In this document: positions 17,816 through 27,592 of the stretch, piece by piece
How positions within the stretch are numbered: position 1 is the stretch's first letter
How the letters are laid out: each line of letters begins with the position of its first letter
Origin: Enterobacter soli ATCC BAA-2102
GTDB lineage: Bacteria; Pseudomonadota; Gammaproteobacteria; Enterobacterales; Enterobacteriaceae
Direction: 5' to 3'
Assembly (NCBI RefSeq): GCF_001654845.1
Contig: NZ_LXES01000042.1
Span: 1-64,000 of the forward strand
DNA length: 64,000 nucleotides
Position numbers and translations under genes: made by a program
The notes under the pieces: generated by a model
What the model was told of the DNA's origin: nothing
The model's database searches: none
The model's input: only the letters and a program-made list of their open reading frames with translations

Positions 17816-18810
17816 CCACGCCTCCTGACCAGCCAGACAAAGCAGGGCGCACCAATCAGAGCCACCACGGCCCCCGCGGGTAATTCGCCAGGGAAGGCCA
17901 GCGCGCGGGCCAGAACATCCGCCACCAGCATCAGCGTGGCGCCCATCAATATGCTCATCGGCAGGACCTTGCGCTGGTCGAATCCTACCCAGAAGCGAGC
18001 CAGATGCGGCATCAGCAGGCCGATAAACGCCACCGGGCCAGCCACGCTGACGCAGGTACCGACCAGAAGCAGCACCAGAATGTTGATGATCAAACGCAGC
18101 TTCGGCAGATTCACCCCCAGCGTGCGGGCGGTGCTGTCGCTGACGTTAAGCAGGTTCAGTTGATTGGCCAGCAGCAACACCACCGGTACAGCAACCGCCA
18201 CCACCGGGAAAAGCTGCCAGAACTCCTGCCAGCGTGCGTGAGATACGCCCCCTGCGAGCCAGTAAAAAATGCCGTAGGCGTGATCTTCCGTCAGCAGCAG
18301 GGTGATGCGGGTCAGAGCCATGCAAAAAGCCGAGAAAGCGATACCCGCGAGGATCAGTTTGTTTCTGTCCTGGGCATGGCGAAATCCGCCGCCTGCGGTC
18401 ATCACCAGCAGCCAGCTTATGCCGCCGCCACAGGCGGCGATAAAGGAGATGGAATAACCCGAAACGGGCACAGGGCTGATGGCGCTGGTGAGCGCCATAG
18501 CCAGCGCCGCGCCGCTGTTAATGCCGAGCAGCGAAGGGGAGGCCATTGAATTATGCGTCAGGGTTTGCAGCAACGTGCCCGCGAGAGCCAGGCTTGCGCC
18601 GATCAGAATGGCGACCAGGCTTCGCGGCAGACGTAGGTTTTGCACCAGCGCTTGTGGAAGCGTCGGCGCATGACCCGGCAGCAGGGCGCGAATAGCCTCA
18701 ACACCAGAAACAGGAATGGCCGAGTAGCAAAACAGACTCAGCCAGAAAATTGCGATAAGCGCGGCAAGGGGCAGCCCCCATTGCAACGCCGGATGTCTGA
18801 GAACTGTCAT
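17812..18810 (-). CDS. fecC: ferric citrate ABC transporter permease FecC
   Basis: 332 residues, matching E. coli FecC in length. Typical FecCD motifs are present: LRLPRSLVAILIGASLALAG near residue 60, NSMASPSLLGINSGA, and GPVAFIGLLMPHLAR. It is the partner permease of FecD. The start overlaps the fecB stop by 4 bp (ATGA), so the two are translationally coupled. Confidence 0.96.
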   Translation of the reverse strand: MTVLRHPALQWGLPLAALIAIFWLSLFCYSAIPVSGVEAIRALLPGHAPTLPQALVQNLRLPRSLVAILIGASLALAGTLLQTLTHNSMASPSLLGINSGAALAMALTSAISPVPVSGYSISFIAACGGGISWLLVMTAGGGFRHAQDRNKLILAGIAFSAFCMALTRITLLLTEDHAYGIFYWLAGGVSHARWQEFWQLFPVVAVAVPVVLLLANQLNLLNVSDSTARTLGVNLPKLRLIINILVLLLVGTCVSVAGPVAFIGLLMPHLARFWVGFDQRKVLPMSILMGATLMLVADVLARALAFPGELPAGAVVALIGAPCFVWLVRRRG

Positions 18811-19709
18811 TTCACATCGGATAAAGGCTGTTGATGAAAGATTTTTACCGTGTCGCTGGCAATACGTTCGGCCGCAAAAATGCCGCGCATCCGCGCCCAG
18901 GCGTTACTGTCGACCGACGCCGTCTGCTGTTTTTGCACAGCCGTTAACATCTGCCACAGCGGGTCTTGCTGCCAGCGTTTCACGATGCTCTCTTCGCGAT
19001 AATGTGCGACCAGCAGCCATGCAGGATTGAGCGCCAGCAGCTGTTCCAGGCCGATGGACGGCATAGACGCACCCGCCATCGCCGCAGGTACCTTCAGCCC
19101 CAGAGAGGTCAGGACGCCACCGGTCCAGGTCCCCTGCGTGTGCAGGTTGAACTGCTGCTCCCGGGACGTACCAAACAACACCAGCGTGCCTTGTGGCAAC
19201 TGGCTGGCCCACGCTGACATCTGTTGTTTGTGTTGCGCCAGGCGTGACTGCATCTGTGCCTTTTTGCCCACAATCTCGCCAATGATGGCCGCAGACTGAA
19301 GATTTTCAGCGTAGGTTTCATTGCGAGATTTCAGCAGCAGAACCGGTGCTATTTGCTGTAAGGCGCTGAAAATACCCGCATGACGGCTGCTGTCGGCAAT
19401 GATCAGATCCGGTTTCAGCGCGCTGATGGCTTCTAAACTCGGCTGCGCACGCGTGCCGACAGACTGCCAGGGTTTCAGATGTGCGCGAACTTCGGGAAGA
19501 ATGCGCGTGGCATCGTTATCGTCGGCAATACCGACAGGACTGACATCGACAGCAGCCAGCGCGTCCGCGAATGACAGCTCCAGTACCACTATCCGCTGTG
19601 GCGTTTTATCAAGCGTAAAGGTGCCATGTTCGTCCTGAACCGTGGCGGCAAAAGCGTGGCTGGTGACCAGCAGCAGAGCGGCGAAAAGTGTGCGGATAAA
19701 TGTGAACAT
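18807..19709 (-). CDS. fecB: periplasmic iron-citrate binding protein FecB
   Basis: 300 residues with a cleavable signal peptide (cleavage near SHAFA-A) followed by the FecB core (QRIVVLELSFADALAAVDVSP, then the ALKPDLIIADSS region). It is very close to E. coli FecB. It delivers iron (as ferric citrate) from the periplasm to FecCD. It is separated from fecA by 58 bp containing a REP-like hairpin, which probably lowers downstream expression relative to the receptor. Confidence 0.96.
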   Translation of the reverse strand: MFTFIRTLFAALLLVTSHAFAATVQDEHGTFTLDKTPQRIVVLELSFADALAAVDVSPVGIADDNDATRILPEVRAHLKPWQSVGTRAQPSLEAISALKPDLIIADSSRHAGIFSALQQIAPVLLLKSRNETYAENLQSAAIIGEIVGKKAQMQSRLAQHKQQMSAWASQLPQGTLVLFGTSREQQFNLHTQGTWTGGVLTSLGLKVPAAMAGASMPSIGLEQLLALNPAWLLVAHYREESIVKRWQQDPLWQMLTAVQKQQTASVDSNAWARMRGIFAAERIASDTVKIFHQQPLSDVK

Positions 19710-19722
19710 CGGTGCTCCTGAA

Positions 19723-19753
19723 AGCCGGGTGGCGTTGCGCTTACCCGGCCTAC
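19723..19753. repeat. REP-like palindrome between fecA and fecB
   Basis: GCCGGGT at 19724-19730 pairs with ACCCGGC at 19743-19749, flanked by GGCGTTGCGCTT and CCTAC, as in enterobacterial REP/PU units. It can stabilise fecA mRNA or attenuate transcription into fecBCDE. Confidence 0.8.
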
Positions 19754-19767
19754 GAAATCGGTGTGAA

Positions 19768-22092
19768 TTAGAACTTCAACGACCCCTGCATATACAGCGT
19801 GCGCGGCTGGCCTGCGTAGATGCCTTTGTTGTTGTCGTCGTAAGAGCGGGTGAAGTACGCCTGGTCGAAGATGTTTTTCACGCCGAACGCAAGGTTCAGG
19901 TCTGCCATCTGCGGACCAAAGTCATAGGCGACGCGTGCGCCCCAGAGCATGAAGCCCGGGATGCGGCCGGTGCTGCCGTCGGCACTCTCTTTAACGGTGT
20001 TGGCGTTATCCGCAAACTGGCTGGACTGGAAATCGCTGTTCAGGTTGAACGTCCAGCTGCCCGGTTTATAGTCCACGCCCAATGTGCCTTTGTGTTTCGG
20101 CGAGAACGGCACCTGGTTGCCGTAGGTGTCGCCTTTCTCGCGGATCTCGGCGTTCACATACGCATAGCTTGCGTAGACCGAAACATTGTCCAGCGTGGGT
20201 GTCAGCGTGCCGAGGTCATAGCGGGCCTGGGTTTCCAGCCCGGTATGGCGCGTTTTACCCCGTGCGGTAACGGTGTCGTTGGTCTGGTTGGAGTCGTACT
20301 GATTATTAAAGTTAATCAGGAACAGCCCCATTTCTGCCGTCAGCGCGCCATCGTCGTATCGGGTTCCGAGTTCCCAGGTTCGCGCTTTTTCCGGTTCCAC
20401 ATTGCCGCTTTGCACAGCCTTGCCAATTTGGCTGTACTGTACGGTGCCGAACGAGCCTTCGGTATTTGCATAAAGATTCCAGCTGTCAGTAAGGTGATAG
20501 AGCACGTTGAGCGCCGGAAGTGGGGCGTTATAGCTCACTTCCTCATGCGTGCCTTTGATGGCATTGTTCTGGTATGACTCGATATGTTCAAAGCGCATAC
20601 CCGGTGTGATCGTCCAGTTGCCTACGTCGATTTTGTCATCCAGATACCAGGCGTGCGCTTCGGTACCGGAACGGGTGTCGCGATCGTAAGGGCTGGAGTT
20701 GGACGGCAACTGCCCGCTGCTGGTGGCGGTGTAATAACGCATTTCATGCGTCGACTCGCTCACATAGCGATACCCCACGCCGACTTCGTGCGCGGAAGAG
20801 CCAAGCATAAAGCTCTGGCTGTAGCGCGGTTCAATGCCGCGTACCCAGTAGTTACGCGGTGAAAGGGTGATGCGTTTGCCCTGTTCCAGGTAGCCGCTGC
20901 GCAGGGTTTCGGTGTAGAAGCCCTGAATATTGAATTTATGCTGAGTGTCCGGCTGGAACTGATAGCCGAGGCTTGCCAGCTTGCGACGCCCCCAGAAGCG
21001 ATCGTAAGGGCGCGTGGACTGCCAGCGGTCGGCGTTGTAATCCGCGCGAGACAGGCCTCCGGGCATGTCGGCTTCACCGTCGTAGTATTGCAGCAGGCTG
21101 TTGAAGGTATGCACTTCGTTCGGCGCATATTTGCTTTTCAGCATCAGGTCGTCGATGCGCGTCGCGCTGTGCTCGCGCCAGTCGCTGCCGCGGGTGCCGG
21201 AGTAAAGCAGGGCGGTACCAAAACCGTTATCCGCCGTGCCGCCCACCATCAGATTGTGCGTCTCTTTTGGGTTATTTTGTGAGGACGTTGGGCTGAGCTG
21301 GCCTTCCACGCCGGCTTCGATACCGAAGTCTTGTGGAATGGCGCGGGTGACAAAGTTCACCACGCCGCCCACGCTCTGAGGTCCGTAACGCACCGCACCA
21401 CCGCCACGTACCACGTCGATGGCGTCCATATTTCCGAGCGAGACGGGCGCCAGTGAAAGCTGCGGCTGGCCGTAAGGGGCAAACGGCACGGGAATACCGT
21501 CCATCAGCACGGTTGAACGGCTGGCGAGGCGCGGGTTCAGGCCACGAATACCAAAGTTCATCGCCAGATCGTGACTGCCGGTGCCGTTATTTTCCGGGGC
21601 AGTGACGCCAGGGATGCGGTTTAGCACATCGCGCATGGTCGTCGCGCCGGTTTTGGCGAAATCCTCACGGCGGATAACGTCACGCGCGCCAGCGTGTTCG
21701 AATACATCGTTCTCGCGCGCTTCTCCTAACCAGTCTCCCACCACGGTCAGGACATCTTCTTTCGGTGTGGGGGCGTGCTCCAGCGTCCAGCTGTTATTCC
21801 CCAGCGGTTTCACCTGCAGGCCGCTACCGTTCAGCAGATGTTGCAGGCCGGTTTCGATGTCGTAGTCACCGTGAAGACCGTCACTCTGTTTGCCGCGCGT
21901 CAGGCTGGCGTCAACCGACAGAGTAATTCCGCTTTGCGCGGCATACTGGTTAAGGGCTTTGTCGAGCGAACCCGGTGCGATATCAACCTGTGCTGCGAAG
22001 GCGGATAAAGACAGCCCGGCCAGCGGCAGCAGGCTCAGGCGAATGGCGTTAACCAAAGGTGTTGTTTTTCGAAAAACGCGTAAAGGCGTCAT
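19768..22092 (-). CDS. fecA: TonB-dependent ferric citrate receptor and signal transducer FecA
   Basis: 774 residues, almost colinear with E. coli FecA. Signal peptide (cleavage near SAFA-A), then an N-terminal signalling (STN) domain at about mature residues 1-80 ([19 protein letters not shown]), a TonB box near [10 protein letters not shown], the plug domain ([20 protein letters not shown]) and a 22-strand barrel ending in the aromatic LYMQGSLKF. It imports ferric citrate across the outer membrane and signals to FecR. The promoter lies in the 86 bp between it and fecR. Confidence 0.97.
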   Translation of the reverse strand: MTPLRVFRKTTPLVNAIRLSLLPLAGLSLSAFAAQVDIAPGSLDKALNQYAAQSGITLSVDASLTRGKQSDGLHGDYDIETGLQHLLNGSGLQVKPLGNNSWTLEHAPTPKEDVLTVVGDWLGEARENDVFEHAGARDVIRREDFAKTGATTMRDVLNRIPGVTAPENNGTGSHDLAMNFGIRGLNPRLASRSTVLMDGIPVPFAPYGQPQLSLAPVSLGNMDAIDVVRGGGAVRYGPQSVGGVVNFVTRAIPQDFGIEAGVEGQLSPTSSQNNPKETHNLMVGGTADNGFGTALLYSGTRGSDWREHSATRIDDLMLKSKYAPNEVHTFNSLLQYYDGEADMPGGLSRADYNADRWQSTRPYDRFWGRRKLASLGYQFQPDTQHKFNIQGFYTETLRSGYLEQGKRITLSPRNYWVRGIEPRYSQSFMLGSSAHEVGVGYRYVSESTHEMRYYTATSSGQLPSNSSPYDRDTRSGTEAHAWYLDDKIDVGNWTITPGMRFEHIESYQNNAIKGTHEEVSYNAPLPALNVLYHLTDSWNLYANTEGSFGTVQYSQIGKAVQSGNVEPEKARTWELGTRYDDGALTAEMGLFLINFNNQYDSNQTNDTVTARGKTRHTGLETQARYDLGTLTPTLDNVSVYASYAYVNAEIREKGDTYGNQVPFSPKHKGTLGVDYKPGSWTFNLNSDFQSSQFADNANTVKESADGSTGRIPGFMLWGARVAYDFGPQMADLNLAFGVKNIFDQAYFTRSYDDNNKGIYAGQPRTLYMQGSLKF

Positions 22093-22150
22093 ACCTTCTC
22101 CATCATCATTTTTGTTGTGTTCATCTATGAGTCGAACGAGAAGGGGAAAA

Positions 22151-22180
22151 GGGACAATGGAAATGAGAATTATTTTTCTT
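22151..22180 (-). promoter_or_regulatory. FecI-type promoter of fecABCDE with Fur-like overlap
   Basis: Read on the minus strand this segment carries AAGAAAAATAAT as the -35 region and TTGTCCCTTTTC as the -10 region, the arrangement known for the FecI-dependent fecA promoter of E. coli. The -35 region abuts the fecR stop codon. The interleaved AATGAGAATTATT also resembles a partial Fur site. The assignment rests on similarity to the E. coli promoter. Confidence 0.7.
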
Positions 22181-23132
22181 ACAATGCTGAGATATTTACC
22201 CAGTATCGCGTAACCGACTGAATTTTAACTGGAAGAGTCTGAGCGATAACATTCAGGATGGCATCAGTATTGTTCAGCGGGAAGGTCCCGCTCAGGCGCA
22301 GCCCGGCCACCGCCGGATCACAGCGCAGCACGCCGTTGCGATAGCGGCTGAGCGCGGCGATCACTTCACCGAGCGGTTTATCACTAAAGCTCAGAACACC
22401 CTGCGTCCAGGTGGTGCTTTCATCATCTGTTGGGGTTATCGCACCAAATTCCGACGCGCTAAACTCCAGACTCTCGCCAGCGTTTACAATACGTTTTTCC
22501 TGCGGATGGCTTGCCAGTAAGACTTCAACAGCGTGTCGTTGAACGGCAACGCGAGTGATGTTGTCCTGCTGGTAGACGGTAAATTCTGTGCCTAACGCGG
22601 TGAGTTGGCCCTGGCGGGTCATCACGCGGAAAGGTCGCGACTGAGTGTCTTTTGCGGTGGTAATGGCAATTTCGCCGTACCAGAGGTGGACAGCGCGCTG
22701 ATGCGCATCAAAACGAACGTCAGCTGCGCTTTGGGTGTTAAGCGTCAGCCGCGAGCCATCTTCCAGCCGCTGATGACTGACTGCGCCTTTGGCCGTGCGG
22801 TAGTCTGCACGCAGACCTTCACCGGTTTCAGATTGCCAGATCTGCCAGCCGCCGCCCACGCCGAGCAGCAACAGCAACCCTTTCATCACGTGACGACGGG
22901 TAAGGCGTGTATCGTGCAGCGCCCGGCTGGCGACATCGGCCGGTACGTGGCTGAGCTGGCTGCGCAGATTTTCAACCTGTTGCCAGGCCCACTGATGATC
23001 CTTGTCCTCTTCATACCATTGTTGCCAGCGCGCCTCCTGCTGTGGACTGACGCGCTCGCCGCTCAATACGGCATACCAGTGTGAGGCCGAGCGCAATGCC
23101 TGGCGGCGAGAATCGGTGATAGACGCGTTCAC
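22179..23132 (-). CDS. fecR: FecR, anti-sigma/sigma regulator of FecI
   Basis: 317 residues when started at GTG 23132, which overlaps the fecI stop codon as GTGA; this matches the length of E. coli FecR. A longer ATG start at 23162 would add ten residues with no E. coli counterpart. The N-terminal cytoplasmic part contacts FecI, one membrane helix lies at about residues 85-100 ([15 protein letters not shown]), and the periplasmic C-terminal part senses loaded FecA. Confidence 0.94.
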   Translation of the reverse strand: MNASITDSRRQALRSASHWYAVLSGERVSPQQEARWQQWYEEDKDHQWAWQQVENLRSQLSHVPADVASRALHDTRLTRRHVMKGLLLLLGVGGGWQIWQSETGEGLRADYRTAKGAVSHQRLEDGSRLTLNTQSAADVRFDAHQRAVHLWYGEIAITTAKDTQSRPFRVMTRQGQLTALGTEFTVYQQDNITRVAVQRHAVEVLLASHPQEKRIVNAGESLEFSASEFGAITPTDDESTTWTQGVLSFSDKPLGEVIAALSRYRNGVLRCDPAVAGLRLSGTFPLNNTDAILNVIAQTLPVKIQSVTRYWVNISAL

Positions 23133-23650
23133 AGGCCGTGCTCCAGACGAAACAGCAGACAATGTTCGATAGCCTTCGCCACATACTTTTTCACCGAGCT
23201 GACGGAAACACCCAGTTGCAGCGCGATCTCGCTGTATTTCAGACCATCCAGTTGCGAAAGCAGAAACGCTTCGCGTGTTTTTCCGCTTAGCCCGTCAAGC
23301 ATGGTGTCGATGAGTTGCAGGGTTTCGAGCTGGCTTTCGCGTTCTTCGGGAGAAGGTGCCATCTCCTCCGGCATAAGCGCCAGCATCTCCAGATACGTTT
23401 TTTCCAGCGCGTTTCGGCGGAATAAATCGACCATCACGCGTTTGGCGATAGTGCACAGGAATGAGCGAGGATCGCGGATTGTCGAGAGCGTGTCGCTGCC
23501 CATTACCCGCAGAAAAGTGTCCTGGGCAATGTCATCTGCATCAAAAGCAGACCGGAGCTTGTGCATCAGCCAGCTTTTCAGCCAGCCGTGATGTGAGCCA
23601 TAAAGCGACTCGAGCGTTAATGAGGCAGTGGTAGTGGCGCGGTCAGACAT
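23129..23650 (-). CDS. fecI: ECF sigma factor FecI
   Basis: 173 residues, nearly identical to E. coli FecI. Region 2 ([15 protein letters not shown], residues about 37-51) and region 4 ([23 protein letters not shown], in two parts around residue 140) are intact. It directs RNA polymerase to the fecA promoter when ferric citrate is sensed. It overlaps fecR by 4 bp. A Fur box lies 45 bp upstream, so synthesis should be iron-repressed. Confidence 0.97.
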   Translation of the reverse strand: MSDRATTTASLTLESLYGSHHGWLKSWLMHKLRSAFDADDIAQDTFLRVMGSDTLSTIRDPRSFLCTIAKRVMVDLFRRNALEKTYLEMLALMPEEMAPSPEERESQLETLQLIDTMLDGLSGKTREAFLLSQLDGLKYSEIALQLGVSVSSVKKYVAKAIEHCLLFRLEHGL

Positions 23651-23694
23651 GCGAAGTGTATCAAAAGTTAATTATCACGCGGCCATATTAATAT

Positions 23695-23713
23695 GAGAAT
23701 AGTTATCATTACA
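23695..23713 (-). promoter_or_regulatory. Fur box upstream of fecIR
   Basis: The plus-strand sequence GAGAATAGTTATCATTACA matches the 19-bp Fur consensus GATAATGATAATCATTATC at 13 positions by eye. It sits just upstream of fecI, where the E. coli operon is also Fur-controlled. Confidence 0.75.
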
Positions 23714-23792
23714 ATTGGAAATTTCGCCTTGTTGGTCTCTATCCACTGTGAGCAAGGTGCAGACGTTGATACATCTAAAAATCGTCTCACCG

Positions 23793-24659
23793 TTACACCT
23801 TTCTGACCCGTAACGTTCGCAGTAGCAAATCATACAAACTATCCACAGCAGAAGACCCCTGAGAAGCACGGCTTCTGAACAATGCGACTTCCATCGGTTC
23901 AAGGGGGCCCAAAAGATGTTCGCTGCCAAGAACGTGCAGGTGAGGCGGTACGCTGCACTGGGTCAGAACCGCAACAGCCAGGCCACTTTCCACTGCTGTG
24001 ATCTGCCCTGACAGGCTGGAGCTGTTATACACCACCTTATATCTCCGCCCCTGTAGGGCTAATGCGTTGATAGCACTACGCTTAGCAAGGCTTGTGCTTT
24101 CATACACCGCAATGGGTAATGGGTCGCGCCTCCAGACTTCAAACTGTGGAGAACCGACCCACACCATCGGTTCATAAAATAATAACGCTCCCTGACCAGG
24201 ATGTTCCCTGGAGACCAGCGCCAAATCAAGATCGCCGGCCTCAACGCGAGGAATTAATGACGTTGACTGCTCGCAACTCAGTTCGATCTCGACTGACCCA
24301 AAGTTTGGGGCAAATCTCTTCAGAGCAGGTGTCAGGTATTTTGCTGCATAGTCATCCGGGACACCCAGGCGAATACGCCCCGTTAGCTCCTTACCGTGGA
24401 ATGCCGCCTGCGCTTCAGCATGAAGGTCGAGCATCCTTCGGGCATACCCCAGCAGTTTTTGTCCTTCAGAGGTGAGTTGATGCTGCCGTGGGCCGCGCAG
24501 CAAAAGCTGACACCCTAATGCAGATTCCAGCTTTTTAAGCTGCATACTGACCGCAGACTGTGAGCGATGGACCTCAGGTGATGCAGCCGAAAGCGATCCT
24601 GCATCCACTACCGCAACAAAACATTTGAGCCAGTCCATCTGGAGATCTTGATAATGCAC
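23793..24659 (-). CDS. LysR-type regulator, divergent from azlCD
   Basis: About 288 residues from a GTG at 24659 preceded by AAGGA; ATG codons at 24695, 24674 and just before DWLKCF are alternatives. The N-terminal winged helix (FVAVVDAGSLSAASPEVHRS, SAVSMQLKKLE) and substrate-binding C-terminal domain are typical LysR. It is transcribed away from azlC, so control of that exporter is the likely role. The inducer cannot be read from sequence. Confidence 0.85.
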   Translation of the reverse strand: MHYQDLQMDWLKCFVAVVDAGSLSAASPEVHRSQSAVSMQLKKLESALGCQLLLRGPRQHQLTSEGQKLLGYARRMLDLHAEAQAAFHGKELTGRIRLGVPDDYAAKYLTPALKRFAPNFGSVEIELSCEQSTSLIPRVEAGDLDLALVSREHPGQGALLFYEPMVWVGSPQFEVWRRDPLPIAVYESTSLAKRSAINALALQGRRYKVVYNSSSLSGQITAVESGLAVAVLTQCSVPPHLHVLGSEHLLGPLEPMEVALFRSRASQGSSAVDSLYDLLLRTLRVRKV

Positions 24660-24781
24660 CGGTGATCCTTGCATTCGATTATCAAATAGTAACATCTATT
24701 ATTATGCGTTTTTATCGATTCAACAATACTGCCATAGTGGCGCTCATCGCTTTCACCGTTTGAACGATCATGAGGTCACCG

Positions 24782-25489
24782 ATGACGTATCACGAGCCCG
24801 AATTATCTCAACTTAGTCATTCACTGGTATGGGCGGGTTTTCGGCAACTTATCCCGGTTTCTCTGTTTGTCGCTATTTTTGGTGCTGCCTTTGGCCTGGC
24901 CGCATCACAGAAAGGGATGGACCAGATGTCGGCGACAATGATGAGTGTGCTGGTTTTTGCCGGTTATGCGCAGTTTGCCGCGTTAGAACTTTGGACGTCT
25001 CACGTGCCCGTCGTCACGCTCATCGCCACCGTTTTTGCCATTAATGCCCGACATTTGTTAATGGGGGCCACCTTATACCCGTGGTTGCGATCGTTAACCC
25101 CTGCGAAACGCTACGGGATCATGATGGTCGTATCCGATGCTAACTGGGCTATGTCCATTCAGGCATTCAGCCGGGGAAGAGCGGGGCTGGGATTACTTTT
25201 TGGCGGCGGTCTCGCGTTATGGCTTTTTTGGGGAGTCGGTACCATTGCAGGACTTTATCTCGGGAGTGCTATACAGGATCCCAAAAGCTTTGGTCTGGAT
25301 ATGGTCATGGGGTGTTTTCTCCTTTCTATGGTGTTCGAAGGGGAAAGAAACCTGAGGATGTTTATTATCTGGGCCGTAGCGGCCGGTGCTTCGCTGCTAG
25401 CGTTTAAATGGTTACCAGAAAATAGTCATGTGATCGCCGGAGCCCTCGCCGGAGGTATTACTGGAATTATCATGAGAGAGAAAAAATGA
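24782..25489 (+). CDS. azlC: AzlC-family branched-chain amino acid exporter, large subunit
   Basis: 235 residues from ATG 24782, which has GAGGT 6-10 bp upstream; ATG 24770 is less well placed. Hydrophobic throughout, with AzlC/YgaZ features (PVSLFVAIFGAAFGLAA, FAGYAQFAAL, FAINARHLLMGATLYPWL). AzlC and AzlD together form an inner-membrane exporter for branched-chain or related amino acids. It overlaps azlD by 4 bp. Confidence 0.88.
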   Translation: MTYHEPELSQLSHSLVWAGFRQLIPVSLFVAIFGAAFGLAASQKGMDQMSATMMSVLVFAGYAQFAALELWTSHVPVVTLIATVFAINARHLLMGATLYPWLRSLTPAKRYGIMMVVSDANWAMSIQAFSRGRAGLGLLFGGGLALWLFWGVGTIAGLYLGSAIQDPKSFGLDMVMGCFLLSMVFEGERNLRMFIIWAVAAGASLLAFKWLPENSHVIAGALAGGITGIIMREKK

Positions 25490-25794
25490 GTATTGAGACG
25501 GTAGGTGCGGGACCACTGATAATTATTTTAGTGATGGCGCTGGTGACACTCGCTACCCGGTGGGGCGGCGTCTGGATTATGTCTTTTGTTCCTTTTAATC
25601 ACCGCATAAAAGCCTTTATTCAGGGTATGTCAGGCTCGGTTCTTGTGGCGATATTAGCCCCCGTTGCCCTCACAGGCGACAAAGGCGCTCAGTTGGCATT
25701 ATTGACCACGGCAGTCGTGATGTTAGTTTTTAAAAGACCTTTGATTGCTATCTCCGCCGGGATTGTCGTTTCAGCCATGGTCAGATCGTTTTAA
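25486..25794 (+). CDS. azlD: AzlD-family exporter small subunit
   Basis: 102-residue membrane protein with three to four hydrophobic segments and the family element LVTLATRWGGVWIMSFVP. It is the obligate partner of AzlC. It starts at ATG 25486 within the azlC stop codon (ATGA), so it is translationally coupled. Confidence 0.87.
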   Translation: MSIETVGAGPLIIILVMALVTLATRWGGVWIMSFVPFNHRIKAFIQGMSGSVLVAILAPVALTGDKGAQLALLTTAVVMLVFKRPLIAISAGIVVSAMVRSF

Positions 25795-25861
25795 CCGTTT
25801 GCCAAAAAGGGCGGCGGGCTAACACCAAAAATCAACCTGGCACGAAGCAGACATGAAGTGA

Positions 25862-25910
25862 TTGACACGTTCTCTGCAATAATGGTTGTATAGTACAACT
25901 ATTATTGCAG
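25862..25910 (+). promoter_or_regulatory. promoter with a 37-bp near-perfect palindrome, MarR operator
   Basis: TTGACA at 25862-25867 is a consensus -35. Downstream, arms CTGCAATAATGGTTGTA (25874-25890) and TACAACTATTATTGCAG (25894-25910) form an inverted repeat around TAG with a single mismatched pair. The palindrome covers the -10 region and ends 11 bp before the MarR-GNAT start codon, so autorepression is the simplest reading. Confidence 0.75.
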
Positions 25911-25920
25911 GGCAATACAG

Positions 25921-26871
25921 ATGATTTCTGAACTAAAGAACATACAAACGATACGTGCGGCATCGCGCTTAATGGTGCGAGAGCTGGGGTTTATGAACCA
26001 AAATCTGGCGACAACGGACTATCCCCCCTCAGCCGTTCACTCCATGCTGGAAGTTGACGCGCATGGGTCAATGACTGCCGCGCAATTGGTTCAGATTCTG
26101 GGGCTAGAGAAATCCAGCGTCAGCCGGATGCTTGCTAAACTTGTCAAAGCCGGAGAACTCGAAGAAACCCCATCCGCCGAAGATGCGAGGACGAAGCTGC
26201 TAAGCCTCACAGGGAAGGGCAGAGAGACCGTGCGGAACATTAATACTTATGCTGACGAACGGGTCGCAGCAGCACTCGGGAAACTGGATCCCTTTACCCA
26301 GGACACCGTATCACAAGGCCTTTCTTCTTATGCCAGCGCGCTGAAAGCCAGCCGCGAAAACGGCGAAGGCAAAGTGCGAAACAGCGTCAACATAGTCACG
26401 GGATATCATCCCGGTATGATTGGCCGAATTACTGAAATGCATGGCAGCTATTACGCCCGAGAGCATCACTTCGGTTCATTTTTTGAAAGGAAGGTTGCCG
26501 CAGGTCTTGTTGATTTTTCTGACCGCCTGGATAAGCCCTGTAATCAGATCTGGCTGGCAATGGTGAACGATCGCGTCGTTGGCTCCGTTGCGATTGACGG
26601 GGAAGACCTGGGAAATAATGAGGCACATCTGCGTTGGTTTATCCTTGACGATGGATGTCGCGGCAGCGGGGTGGGCAGAAAACTCATTGCCGAGGCGATG
26701 AAATTTTGTGATGAGCAAAAGTTCTCGTCAGTCCAGTTATGGACGTTTAATAAGCTTAAGGCGGCAAGGCGGTTGTACGAATCATTTGGATTTGAATTGT
26801 CCAAAGAATGGGAAGGCGATCAGTGGGGGAGTACCATTACTGAGCAACAGTTCACCCGAAAAGCCCGTTAA
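25921..26871 (+). CDS. MarR-type regulator fused to a GNAT acetyltransferase
   Basis: 316 residues in two domains. Residues 1-145 are a MarR winged helix (SMTAAQLVQILGLEKSSVSRMLAKLV split around residue 60, then DARTKLLSLTGKG). Residues about 155-310 are a GNAT domain with the acetyl-CoA loop CRGSGVGRKLI and the C-terminal RRLYESFGFE. This fusion is known in Enterobacteriaceae, but its acceptor substrate is not evident. The start codon follows a large palindrome that overlaps the promoter. The downstream reductase gene is 44 bp away and may be co-transcribed. Confidence 0.88.
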   Translation: MISELKNIQTIRAASRLMVRELGFMNQNLATTDYPPSAVHSMLEVDAHGSMTAAQLVQILGLEKSSVSRMLAKLVKAGELEETPSAEDARTKLLSLTGKGRETVRNINTYADERVAAALGKLDPFTQDTVSQGLSSYASALKASRENGEGKVRNSVNIVTGYHPGMIGRITEMHGSYYAREHHFGSFFERKVAAGLVDFSDRLDKPCNQIWLAMVNDRVVGSVAIDGEDLGNNEAHLRWFILDDGCRGSGVGRKLIAEAMKFCDEQKFSSVQLWTFNKLKAARRLYESFGFELSKEWEGDQWGSTITEQQFTRKAR

Positions 26872-26915
26872 ACAGCCCTCACCGGTCAGGTATCAAGATG
26901 GCCCTGGAGAAAATC

Positions 26916-27500
26916 ATGAGAAAACTCGTATCGTTTGTTCATGTGTCGCTGGATGGTTTTGTCGCTTCTACCGCCGAGGGCCCGGCGGGCCTGGACTGGA
27001 TAAGCATCAGCCCTGATTTGTTTGAATACGTGGAGCAGCGAATTCAGCAGACCGACACCGCTTTGTATGGCCGCAACACCTACCAGATGATGGAATCGTA
27101 CTGGCCAACGGCTGCCGATAAGCCTGACGCCAGCCCGCATGACCATGCGCATTCGCGTTGGTATAAATCAGCCAGCAAAGTGGTGTTGTCGAAAACGCTG
27201 TTGCAAAAAGATCACCCTAATACGCAAATCATCAGTGGCAATTTAAGCGACGAAATCAGCAAGCTTAAGCATAACGCGGGCAGCGAAATCTTAATATTTG
27301 GCAGTCCCTCAGCGACTCACTCGCTGATGGCGGAAAACCTTATCGATGAGTACTGGCTGTTCGTCAATCCGGTGCTGCTGGGGCACGGTATTCCCTTGTT
27401 CAAAAACGTAAAAGACAGAACCTCACTCATGCTGGTGAAGAGTAACGTGTTCCCGTCGGGCGTAGTGTGCTTGCAATACGAAGTGAAACGAAATCAATAA
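26916..27500 (+). CDS. RibD C-terminal/dihydrofolate-reductase-fold protein
   Basis: 194 residues from ATG 26916, preceded by TGGAGA; an upstream ATG at 26898 lacks a good ribosome site. The fold family is shown by MRKLVSFVHVSLDGFVAS at the start, DTALYGRNTYQMM near residue 50, and LIFGSPSATHSLMAENLIDEY (in parts) near residue 130. Such proteins are NADPH-dependent reductases or orphans of unknown substrate. It may form a transcription unit with the MarR-GNAT gene. Confidence 0.85.
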   Translation: MRKLVSFVHVSLDGFVASTAEGPAGLDWISISPDLFEYVEQRIQQTDTALYGRNTYQMMESYWPTAADKPDASPHDHAHSRWYKSASKVVLSKTLLQKDHPNTQIISGNLSDEISKLKHNAGSEILIFGSPSATHSLMAENLIDEYWLFVNPVLLGHGIPLFKNVKDRTSLMLVKSNVFPSGVVCLQYEVKRNQ

Positions 27501-27532
27501 TGCAGGGTTCTAACGCTGCCGTCTCTCCCAAC

Positions 27533-27565
27533 AAAAAGGCCGTAAGCAGCTATCTGCTTACGGCC
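27533..27565 (-). terminator. Rho-independent terminator of yebG
   Basis: A perfect 12-bp stem, GGCCGTAAGCAG at 27538-27549 and CTGCTTACGGCC at 27554-27565, with a 4-nt loop. On the minus strand the stem is followed by five Ts (27537-27533). It lies 28 bp beyond the yebG stop and may also stop transcription from the convergent reductase gene. Confidence 0.9.
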
Positions 27566-27592
27566 CAGGGCAGGGGATGGTTTTTCTGACAA

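Noticed and set aside
23675..23929. 84-codon minus-strand frame across the Fur box region
   Set aside because: Covers the fecI promoter and the 3' end of the LysR gene; composition is not protein-like.
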